Below are positions 1 through 5,800 of a stretch of DNA of 10,932 nt, in pieces. The stretch spans positions 1 to 10,932 of the forward strand of contig CAMBES010000041.1 of assembly GCA_945865855.1 (NCBI GenBank), given 5' to 3'. The stretch is from Rhizobium sp. Q54. GTDB lineage: Bacteria; Pseudomonadota; Alphaproteobacteria; Rickettsiales; UBA1997. Numbering within the stretch: the stretch's first letter is position 1; each line of letters starts with the position of its first letter. The translations under genes and the position numbers were made by a program. The notes below the pieces were generated by a model, which was given only the letters and a program-made list of their open reading frames with translations, did not search any database and was not told the origin of the DNA.

Positions 1-22
1 ATTTCTTAAATCGTCCTTAAGT

Positions 23-89
23 CGTCATCCCCGCGAAGGCGGGGATCCAGAAAAACTCGTCACGACTAAAATTTAAAGTTTATCCACAA
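23..89. repeat. Duplicate copy of the yebC tail plus hairpin repeat
   Basis: Positions 23-89 match 177-243 at 64 of 67 positions by hand alignment, so the two blocks are direct repeats offset by 154 bp. The match runs past the hairpin unit into the sequence that, in the 177-243 copy, forms the stop codon and last codons of yebC; the 17 bases at 73-89 are identical to 227-243. In this copy they are detached from any reading frame and are not coding. Similarity stops abruptly at 89/243. This looks like a segmental duplication of the gene end together with the repeat. Confidence 0.85.
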
Positions 90-217
90 GTAAGAATCCT
101 CTAAACCCGTCATCCCCGCGAAGGCGGGGATCCAGAAAAACTCGTCACAACTTAAGAAGTAAAAACCTTCTCAAAGCGTCATCCCCGCAAAGGCGGGGAT
201 CCAGAAAAACTCGTCAC
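23..217. repeat. Three-copy array of a hairpin-forming (REP-like) intergenic repeat
   Basis: A 41-base unit occurs at 23-63, 108-148 and 177-217, all in the same orientation. Copies 1 and 2 are identical over the unit; copy 3 differs by one base in the loop. Each contains a perfect 8-bp stem ATCCCCGC/GCGGGGAT (27-46, 112-131, 181-200) with a four-base loop, GAAG in copies 1 and 2 and AAAG in copy 3. The stem is followed by an asymmetric tail CCAGAAAAACT. CGTCA appears at both ends of every unit (for example 23-27 and 58-62). The stems are much more GC-rich than their surroundings. The array sits just past the yebC stop codon. Short GC-rich palindromes of this general form are common dispersed intergenic repeats in proteobacteria. 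No T-run follows the hairpins on the yebC strand, so they are not canonical intrinsic terminators. Function is not known from the sequence. Confidence 0.9.
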
Positions 218-243
218 GACTGAAGTTTAAAGTTTATCCACAA
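177..243. repeat. Parental copy of the 67-bp duplication, overlapping the yebC 3' end
   Basis: This block holds hairpin copy 3 and, from 227 on, the stop codon and the last codons of yebC. It is the likely source of the 23-89 block because its right part belongs to an intact gene with a family-typical C-terminus ending in Lys-Leu. The two blocks differ at one loop position and two positions between the hairpin unit and the yebC stop. Confidence 0.8.
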
Positions 244-973
244 TGTCTTCCGCAAAAACATAGTTTCCAGTAACCATTTGCACATCATCGCAATCTTCCA
301 AAGCGTCAATCATCTTCAGAAGTTTCTGCGCTTGTTCTAAGTCTGAAATCTCAACAGTAACAGTTGCTTTCCAGTCAAGTTTTGCCGAAAGCGGATCCTT
401 GAATTTTTCGATTAAAGCATCGCGAACAGCGCTGAATTTTTCCGTTTCAGTGATCACGGCGTGATAATCAACAGAAGATTCAACTTCATTTGCACCCGCT
501 TCTAGCGCGGCTTCGAACATAGCTTCTTCGCTAGCAACTTTGCCATCAAACTGAATCACACCAACGTGATCAAACATAAAACCAACAGAACCAGTTTCGC
601 CCAAAGCACCACCAGATTTAGTAAAAATGCTGCGCACTTCGCTTGCCGTGCGGTTGCGATTATCAGTTAATGCTTCGACAATTAATGCCACTCCGTGCGG
701 CGCGTAACCTTCGTAGCGAATTGATTCAAAACCATCACCACCAACTTCGCTTGTTGCTTTTTTAATCGCCGCATCAATGCGATCTTTCGGCATATTTTTT
801 ACCCGCGCTTCAATCACCGCATTACGCAAGCGCGGATTAAAGTTAAGATCAGGTTGGCCAGTTTTTACGGCAACAGTGATCTCGCGCAGAATCTTAGTAA
901 AAACTTTCGCTTTCTTGGCATCCTGCGCGCCCTTGCGGTGCTTGATGTTGGAGAATTGTGAGTGGCCTGACAT
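227..973 (-). CDS. yebC: YebC/PmpR (TACO1) family translation/transcription regulator
   Basis: This is a full-length YebC-family protein of 248 residues, the usual size. The N-terminus MSGHSQFSNIKHRKGAQDAK is the family signature (normally MAGHSKWANIKHRK), followed by the helical region with RNAVIEARVKNMPKDRI (about 50-66). The central domain has the conserved RYEGYAPHGVALIVEALTDN stretch (about 86-105), then NRTASEVRSIFTKSGG and LGETGSVGFMF. Members are cytoplasmic. Bacterial YebC/PmpR proteins were first described as DNA-binding regulators, and newer work on YebC and mitochondrial TACO1 points to a role in translation by ribosomes. ATG at 971-973 is chosen because it gives the conserved N-terminus; a GGAAG ribosome-binding site lies at 983-987 on the minus strand, 9 bases upstream and inside the end of the preceding gene. 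That gene ends only 5 bp away, so the two are probably co-transcribed. The 3' end overlaps a duplicated repeat block. Confidence 0.97.
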   Translation of the reverse strand: MSGHSQFSNIKHRKGAQDAKKAKVFTKILREITVAVKTGQPDLNFNPRLRNAVIEARVKNMPKDRIDAAIKKATSEVGGDGFESIRYEGYAPHGVALIVEALTDNRNRTASEVRSIFTKSGGALGETGSVGFMFDHVGVIQFDGKVASEEAMFEAALEAGANEVESSVDYHAVITETEKFSAVRDALIEKFKDPLSAKLDWKATVTVEISDLEQAQKLLKMIDALEDCDDVQMVTGNYVFAEDIVDKL

Positions 974-978
974 GGTTA

Positions 979-2226
979 CTATCTTCCGTTGTCTTTACTA
1001 GCTGCTGGAGCTGATATCGCTGCTAGAGCTGGCGCCGAAGAAGAATTGCCTTCATCTGATCTCATGGCGCCACCAGATTCCAAGTTTCTTTTCACTTCAT
1101 CCAATTCAGGAATATCTTTAAATTCTTTTTTGGAAGTCTCATTTTCTTGTGAAGCTTCACCTCCTAAACCTTCGACTACTTGATCCAAAGAATTAATATT
1201 TTCACTTTCTTCTGAAGATTCTTTCACTTCACTTTTTTCTGAAGATTCTTTCACTTCACCTTCTTCTAAAGATTCTTTCACTTTACTTTCTTTTAAAGAT
1301 TCTTCCACATCATTCCCTGTAGTAGTTTGATTAGTTTCAGCACCTTTTTGTTTATCAATCTCATTGTTAACGATCTGTTTAAATTTATCAAAATTCTCGA
1401 GGTCTTCACCCTCAAGACCTTCTTTACCTTTTTCCAGAAAATCTGCCACAGTCTTCATTTTTTCGGGATCATTTATACAAGAAGCAATTAGGTTTGAGAG
1501 GCAATCTTGCAGAGACCCTTTCGGCTTATCACTTTCAGGCTGTGTTTCTTCACTTGTTGGATCACCTGCAACATCTCTTGTGTTTCTTCCATCAACTTTA
1601 AGAGGGCTTTCTGCTTTTTGACTGGGCGAGATCTGAGTAGGAGAAACAGTAGTGTTGTCTTTCGACGCTTGCTCTTGAGAATTGTTACTCACAACATCGC
1701 TACCAGCTTTGGCCTGAGCCTCATCTTCGGTTCCCTTAAAAATACTCTTAATTCCTGCGAGCATTTCTATTAGAAAATCAAATAAAGCTCCAAATGAAGC
1801 TACAAGGTAATCTTTCGTCGCCTCTATAACGGATTTAGGTTTTTCTTCTTTTTTGCCTTTACCTGAAGCTTCTTGATCTGAATTTCCTTGACCTGAATTT
1901 CTTTGATCTGGAGTTCCTTGATCTGTAGCTTCTTGATCTGGAGTTCCTTGACCTGGAGTTGCTTGACCTGGAGTTGCTTGACCTGGAGTTGCTTTATCAA
2001 TAGGAGCAACATTCTCAGCAACACCTCCACTTACTCTCGCTTGTAAGTTATTAAATAGAGTCTCAAGACCTTCTTTTTTTTCTAATCTCTCTTCTAATTT
2101 AGCAAATATATCCTCAAAAGGATCAACTTTATTAGAAGTTTCTTTAGCTTGAGCTTCTGGAGCTGGAGCTGTAGTTTCTGGAGCTGGAGCTGTAGTTTCT
2201 TGAGCTTCATTTGATTCTTTAGTCAT
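979..2226 (-). CDS. Unrecognised low-complexity, repeat-rich protein upstream of yebC
   Basis: I do not recognise this 415-residue protein. It is rich in Glu, Ser, Lys, Gln and Thr, with no Trp or His seen and only two Cys (242, 250). Order: an ETTAPAP tandem (10-23); a charged helix with coiled-coil character (about 35-64); nine Gln-ending pentapeptides of the ATPGQ/GTPDQ type (79-123); a Lys-rich patch (123-131); a hydrophobic or amphipathic segment with VASFGALFDFLIEMLAGI (142-159), the only membrane-like part; a polar linker (165-235); a short helical region with DCLSNLIASC (241-250) up to about 290; four 9-residue repeats of the V(K/E)ES(S/L) type (307-342); and an Ala/Ser-rich end. There is no N-terminal signal peptide. 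The start at 2224-2226 has no good Shine-Dalgarno, but the frame is long and its repeats are in frame, so it is probably real. It may be co-transcribed with yebC 5 bp downstream. A surface-associated, secreted or scaffold role is possible but is inference only. Confidence 0.75.
   Translation of the reverse strand: MTKESNEAQETTAPAPETTAPAPEAQAKETSNKVDPFEDIFAKLEERLEKKEGLETLFNNLQARVSGGVAENVAPIDKATPGQATPGQATPGQGTPDQEATDQGTPDQRNSGQGNSDQEASGKGKKEEKPKSVIEATKDYLVASFGALFDFLIEMLAGIKSIFKGTEDEAQAKAGSDVVSNNSQEQASKDNTTVSPTQISPSQKAESPLKVDGRNTRDVAGDPTSEETQPESDKPKGSLQDCLSNLIASCINDPEKMKTVADFLEKGKEGLEGEDLENFDKFKQIVNNEIDKQKGAETNQTTTGNDVEESLKESKVKESLEEGEVKESSEKSEVKESSEESENINSLDQVVEGLGGEASQENETSKKEFKDIPELDEVKRNLESGGAMRSDEGNSSSAPALAAISAPAASKDNGR
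1201..1308 (-). repeat. Four 27-bp tandem repeats inside the 415-residue gene
   Basis: Four imperfect 27-base units encode the 9-residue motif V(K/E)ES(S/L)xxxx at residues 307-315, 316-324, 325-333 and 334-342. On the plus strand each unit ends in a variant of GATTCTT. The two units nearest the C-terminus are most alike (VKESSEKSE and VKESSEESE). A period divisible by three means gain or loss of units would keep the frame. Confidence 0.85.
1858..1992 (-). repeat. Nine 15-bp tandem repeats encoding Gln-ending pentapeptides
   Basis: Nine 15-base units encode residues 79-123. The first three (1978-1992, 1963-1977, 1948-1962) are identical at DNA level, TTGACCTGGAGTTGC on the plus strand, and encode ATPGQ. 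The remaining units are diverged (GTPDQ, EATDQ, GTPDQ, RNSGQ, GNSDQ, EASGK). The gradient from identical to degenerate copies suggests expansion at the N-terminal side of the array. Confidence 0.88.
2156..2197 (-). repeat. Two identical 21-bp tandem repeats near the gene start
   Basis: Two exact 21-base units (2156-2176 and 2177-2197) encode the ETTAPAP tandem at about residues 10-23 of the 415-residue protein. The exact identity suggests a recent duplication. Confidence 0.85.
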
Positions 2227-2343
2227 ATTTTTTCAGATTAGTTAACAAAGATACCGTGCAAAAAACTTCCTACTTGCAAATTTGTCCAGAAAAAAAATTG
2301 TGCGCGGCGTTGATTTTCCTCGCTATTCTTCATTTTTGTAACA
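2227..2343. promoter_or_regulatory. Divergent intergenic region between the repeat-protein gene and leuC
   Basis: These 117 bp separate two divergently transcribed genes, so promoters for both the minus-strand repeat-protein/yebC pair and plus-strand leuC should lie here. No pair of -35 and -10 boxes with good spacing stands out by eye on either strand. A TATTCT element at about 2322-2327 is a weak -10 candidate for leuC. An 8-bp palindrome CAAATTTG lies at 2277-2284. There is no room for, and no sign of, a Leu-rich leader peptide with an attenuator ahead of leuC. Neither flanking start codon has a clear Shine-Dalgarno. Confidence 0.4.
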
Positions 2344-3744
2344 ATGCCAAAAACACTTTACGACAAAATCTGGGCTGCTCATTTAGTTGATGATGATGGC
2401 TCTTCATCCTTGATTTACGTAGATCGCCAGCTCATTCACGAAGTAACTTCGCCGCAAGCTTTTGAGGGTTTGCGCATGAAAAATCGCACAGCTCGCCATC
2501 CCGAAAAACATCTTGCCGTTGCTGATCACAACGTGCCAACAACAACTGCTGATCGTGGCCAAGGAACTCTCGGCATCAAAGACGCTACCTCCCGCATTCA
2601 AGTTGAAACTCTCGAAAAAAACTGTCGCGAATTTGGCATAAAATATTTCGATCTCGACGATAAAAAACAGGGGATCGTTCATATTGTTGGTCCAGAACAA
2701 GGTCTTACGCAACCAGGAATGGTGATTGTTTGCGGCGATTCTCACACTTCAACTCACGGCGCTTTCGGTGCTTTGGCTTTCGGGATTGGCACTTCAGAAG
2801 TTGAACATGTTTTGGCAACACAAACTCTAATCCAAAGACGTGCAAAAAATCTTTTGGTAAAGGTTGAAGGCAAGCTTGGCAAAGGTGTAACTGCGAAAGA
2901 TATCACGCTCGCTGTCATCGGAAAAATCGGCACTGCGGGTGCAACTGGCTCAGTCATTGAATATGCGGGCAGCGCGATTCGTGAACTTTCAATGGAAGGA
3001 AGAATGACAGTTTGCAACATGTCGATTGAAGCCGGCGCCAGAGCTGGCTTGATCGCCCCTGATGAAAAAACTTACGAATATCTCAAAGGCCGCCCACTAG
3101 CTCCAAAAAATTTCGCTGCGGCGGTAAAATATTGGAAATCTTTACGTTCAGACGAAGGTGCAAAATATGATCGCGAAGTTCATCTGAAGGCCGAAGAAAT
3201 CGCGCCACAAGTTACTTGGGGAACTAGTCCGGAAGATGCGCTGCCGATTACTGCAAAAGTTCCAGCGCCAGAAGATTTTGCAGATGAAGGAAAAAGAGCT
3301 GCGGTTGCAAGATCGCTTGAATACATGGGATTAAAGGCCGGAATGCCTCTCACTGAAATTGTAATCGACAAGGTTTTCATTGGTTCTTGCACAAATGGCA
3401 GAATCGAAGATTTCCGTGAAGCCGCTAAAATCTTGGAAGGAAAGCACATCGCAAAAAATATAAAATTGGCGATGGTTGTTCCAGGATCTGGTTTGGTGAA
3501 AGAACAGGCCGAAAATGAAGGACTGCACAAAATCTTCACCGCAGCAGGTTTTGAATGGCGCGAACCGGGATGCTCAATGTGTCTCGCCATGAATGCTGAC
3601 AAACTAGAATTTGGCGAACGTTGCGCCTCAACCTCCAATCGCAACTTTGAAGGCCGTCAAGGTCGCGGTGGCAGAACTCACCTAATGAGCCCAGCAATGG
3701 CTGCAGCCGCTGCGATTGCTGGTCACTTGGTTGATATTCGGTAA
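2344..3744 (+). CDS. leuC: 3-isopropylmalate dehydratase large subunit
   Basis: LeuC pairs with the small subunit LeuD to isomerise 2-isopropylmalate to 3-isopropylmalate in leucine biosynthesis, using a [4Fe-4S] cluster in the cytoplasm. The 466 residues equal the usual length. The cluster ligands are visible: Cys349 in IGSCTNGR (346-353), and Cys410 and Cys413 in GCSMCLAMN (409-417). Other aconitase-family hallmarks are SPQAFEGLR (36-44), AVADHNVPT (58-66), VCGDSHTSTHGAFGALAFGIGTSEVEHV (129-156) and the C-terminal NRNFEGRQG (432-440). IGTAGATG and the EAGAR motif (229-233) fit LeuC rather than aconitase. ATG at 2344 gives the standard N-terminus MPKTLYDKIW. leuD and leuB are not adjacent; the next gene is cysS 70 bp on. 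The start has no obvious Shine-Dalgarno. Confidence 0.97.
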   Translation: MPKTLYDKIWAAHLVDDDGSSSLIYVDRQLIHEVTSPQAFEGLRMKNRTARHPEKHLAVADHNVPTTTADRGQGTLGIKDATSRIQVETLEKNCREFGIKYFDLDDKKQGIVHIVGPEQGLTQPGMVIVCGDSHTSTHGAFGALAFGIGTSEVEHVLATQTLIQRRAKNLLVKVEGKLGKGVTAKDITLAVIGKIGTAGATGSVIEYAGSAIRELSMEGRMTVCNMSIEAGARAGLIAPDEKTYEYLKGRPLAPKNFAAAVKYWKSLRSDEGAKYDREVHLKAEEIAPQVTWGTSPEDALPITAKVPAPEDFADEGKRAAVARSLEYMGLKAGMPLTEIVIDKVFIGSCTNGRIEDFREAAKILEGKHIAKNIKLAMVVPGSGLVKEQAENEGLHKIFTAAGFEWREPGCSMCLAMNADKLEFGERCASTSNRNFEGRQGRGGRTHLMSPAMAAAAAIAGHLVDIR

Positions 3745-3766
3745 TCTTAACAAACGATGAGTTGGC

Positions 3767-3801
3767 CTGGATCCCAATTTTCGTAAGGATCCAGAAAAAA
3801 C
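3767..3801. repeat. Degenerate relative of the hairpin repeat in the leuC-cysS gap
   Basis: GGATCCAGAAAAA at 3787-3799 matches the tail of the hairpin repeats at 23-217. The left part, CTGGATCC (3767-3774), is the reverse complement of GGATCCAG (3787-3794), so an 8-bp stem with a 12-base loop can form. The GC-rich core is lost. It seems to be a decayed or rearranged member of the same family. It is not followed by T residues on the leuC strand, so it is a poor intrinsic terminator. Confidence 0.6.
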
Positions 3802-3814
3802 TTTAAACAAACTC

Positions 3815-5173
3815 ATGCAGATTCATCTATTCAACACCCTCACTCATAAAGAAGAACCAATCACAACTTTAGAGCCTGGACACTTGAAGATGTATGTCTG
3901 TGGCCCAACAGTTTATGATCGCCCACACATTGGCAACGCGCGCTCAGCGGTAATTTACGATCTACTTTTTCGTTTCGCCCGCGTTGTTTTTCCAAAAGTA
4001 ACTTACGTGCGCAACATTACCGACGTTGACGACAAGATTAACAAAGCAGCGAAAGAGCAGAAAATTTCGATCCAAGAATTAACCCAAACAATCACCAATT
4101 TTTTCTACGCTGACATCGGCGCGCTTAATGTGTTGCGTCCTACTCATGAACCACGCGCGACTGAGAACATTGCGGAAATAATTACGATGATTGAAAAGTT
4201 GATCGCCAATGGAAATGCCTACGTAAATAAAGGTCACGTTTTGTTCAATGTTAGCTCTTACGCCGATTACGGCAAACTCGCTAATCGTCAACTCGACGAG
4301 ATGATCGCCGGTTCGCGAATCGAAGTTGCTGATTACAAAAATGATCCCCTTGATTTTGTTTTGTGGAAACCAGCTGACGATGAAGATGATATTTCGAGCG
4401 TTTTTCAAAGCCCGTGGGGAGATAAGAACAATGGAGGTCGCCCAGGCTGGCACATTGAATGCTCGGCGATGAGTTCAAAATATTTGGGCACAGATTTCGA
4501 CATTCACGGCGGCGGCGCAGATTTACAATTTCCGCATCACGAGAATGAAATTGCACAAAGCCGCTGCGCAACTCCCGGATCGCATTACGCTAGATTCTGG
4601 GTTCACAACGGATTTCTCACCGTAAATGGCGAGAAAATGAGTAAGTCGCTAAAAAATTTTATCACCGTGCGCGACCTTTTAGATCAAGGCGTTTCAGGTG
4701 TCACAATTCGTTACCTTCTTCTCTCTTCGCACTATCGCAAACCGCTAGACTTCACGCAAAAAGCACTCGATGACGCAAAATATTCATTAGAAAAATTTCA
4801 CGAAACCATCGCCCCCGATTTTAACCAGAGCCCGTCTAATGGCGTTCCATCAATTATCTTAGCTCATCTCGCCGACGACTTAAACATGTCGAAAGTAATC
4901 GCCGAGTTACATCAAATGTCGAAGAAAGGTGAGAAGGCGGAGCTCGCTGCAACCCTTGATTTTCTTGGTCTCTACGACCCAAACTTTTTATCTCGCAAAG
5001 TAAAAAATTTTTCCGTCGATGAATCTTTTATCAATGAACAAATCGCTCTTCGCCTAATCGCCAAGCAAGAAAAAAATTTCGCCGAAGCCGACAGAATCAG
5101 AAAATCTTTACTTGAAAAAGGTGTTAGCCTTGAAGATGTTTCCGGCGGAAAAACAATCTGGAAATCGACTTAA
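3815..5173 (+). CDS. cysS: Cysteinyl-tRNA synthetase
   Basis: CysRS, a class I aminoacyl-tRNA synthetase, charges tRNA-Cys with cysteine using ATP. Signature motifs are in place: HIGN (38-41) after KMYVCGPTVYDRPHIGNARS, and KMSKS (274-278). The Zn-site residues that discriminate cysteine are present: Cys29, Cys216 in GWHIECSAM, His241 and Glu245 in FPHHENEIAQS. RNITDVDDKI (66-75) and DIHGGGADL (229-237) are further family blocks. At 452 residues it is within the usual range and complete, ending in the short helical anticodon-binding part (FAEADRIRKSL, 422-432). ATG at 3815 gives the normal N-terminus. Its stop is followed directly by the gmk start, so translation is probably coupled. A promoter in the 70-bp gap after leuC was not identified, so read-through from leuC is possible. 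Confidence 0.97.
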   Translation: MQIHLFNTLTHKEEPITTLEPGHLKMYVCGPTVYDRPHIGNARSAVIYDLLFRFARVVFPKVTYVRNITDVDDKINKAAKEQKISIQELTQTITNFFYADIGALNVLRPTHEPRATENIAEIITMIEKLIANGNAYVNKGHVLFNVSSYADYGKLANRQLDEMIAGSRIEVADYKNDPLDFVLWKPADDEDDISSVFQSPWGDKNNGGRPGWHIECSAMSSKYLGTDFDIHGGGADLQFPHHENEIAQSRCATPGSHYARFWVHNGFLTVNGEKMSKSLKNFITVRDLLDQGVSGVTIRYLLLSSHYRKPLDFTQKALDDAKYSLEKFHETIAPDFNQSPSNGVPSIILAHLADDLNMSKVIAELHQMSKKGEKAELAATLDFLGLYDPNFLSRKVKNFSVDESFINEQIALRLIAKQEKNFAEADRIRKSLLEKGVSLEDVSGGKTIWKST

Positions 5174-5800
5174 ATGTTCATCAATCACAATCCATTTTTA
5201 ATCATTCTTTCTTCTCCGTCTGGAGCTGGCAAATCAACGCTTTCGAGAATGATTATTCAGAATGATCAACTAATTCGCCTTTCAATTTCTGCGACAACTC
5301 GTTCGCAAAGACCTCAAGAAATTCACGGCCAACATTATTTTTTCGTTGATCAGAATGAGTTTGAGCGCATGCAAAAAAATTCTGAATTCATCGAAAGTGC
5401 CGAAGTATTTAGTAACAAATATGGCACACCAAAAAAGATGGTTGATGAAGAGTTGCGCAATGGCAACTGTGTGCTTTTCGACATTGACTGGCAAGGCGCG
5501 AGGCAAATTAAAGAAAAGTTTGATGTTGATTCTGTTGTCTCGATTTTCATTGTTCCGCCCTCAATGCAAGAACTCGAAAGACGCCTTCGTGCCCGCGCGC
5601 AAGACAAAGAGGAAGTTGTTCAAAATCGCATGAAAGAAGCGCGCGCCGAAATCAGTCACTACGAAGAATATGACTTCATTTTAGTGAATGACGATCTTAA
5701 CAACACTTATCAAAAAATCCGTGCCATCATTGAAGCCAAGCGTGTAGCGAGGCAAAGCAAAAGCGATATCGGGGCATTAATTAAACAATTCGAAACATGA
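5174..5800 (+). CDS. gmk: Guanylate kinase
   Basis: Gmk phosphorylates GMP to GDP with ATP in purine nucleotide metabolism. The 208 residues are a normal length. Visible features are the P-loop SSPSGAGKST (13-22), the GMP-binding block SISATTRSQRP (37-47) followed by HGQHYFF, YGTPK (83-87), the core strand VLFDIDWQGARQIK (100-113), IFIVPPS (124-130) and the lid RLRARAQDKEEVVQNRM (about 136-152). The ATG directly abuts the cysS stop codon (0 bp between genes), with a GGAAA at about 5160-5164 that could serve as ribosome-binding site. The TGA stop overlaps the glyA ATG in an ATGA arrangement. Gmk is clearly the middle gene of a cysS-gmk-glyA transcript. In many bacteria gmk instead sits next to rpoZ or yicC, so this neighbourhood is somewhat unusual. 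Confidence 0.97.
   Translation: MFINHNPFLIILSSPSGAGKSTLSRMIIQNDQLIRLSISATTRSQRPQEIHGQHYFFVDQNEFERMQKNSEFIESAEVFSNKYGTPKKMVDEELRNGNCVLFDIDWQGARQIKEKFDVDSVVSIFIVPPSMQELERRLRARAQDKEEVVQNRMKEARAEISHYEEYDFILVNDDLNNTYQKIRAIIEAKRVARQSKSDIGALIKQFET

Noticed and set aside
27..200. The hairpins as intrinsic terminators for yebC.
   Set aside because: On the yebC strand the stems are preceded, not followed, by a T-rich tract. They might still slow polymerase, but they are not standard terminators.
23..217. The repeat array as a CRISPR locus.
   Set aside because: Only three units, spacers of unequal length (44 and 28 bp) that partly resemble each other or are copied from yebC, and no cas genes in the window.
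1824..2030. A 68-codon minus-strand frame with KQLQV/KELQI-type pentapeptides inside the 415-residue gene.
   Set aside because: It is the alternate frame of the 15-bp repeat array; the repeat unit lacks stops in this frame too, so it stays open. No ribosome-binding site or independent support; the main frame is far longer.
2344..2400. Leucine attenuation or T-box control of leuC linked to the nearby tRNA-Leu.
   Set aside because: No leader peptide with leucine codons, no specifier or antiterminator structure in the 117-bp upstream region, and the tRNA is more than 7 kb away.
2404..2745. Minus-strand open frames opposite leuC (also at 2754-3020 and 3180-3644).
   Set aside because: Antisense shadows of a strongly conserved LeuC frame, with no recognisable protein sequence or translation signals.
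4079..4571. Minus-strand open frames opposite cysS.
   Set aside because: They lie wholly within the conserved CysRS coding region and resemble no family; shadows.
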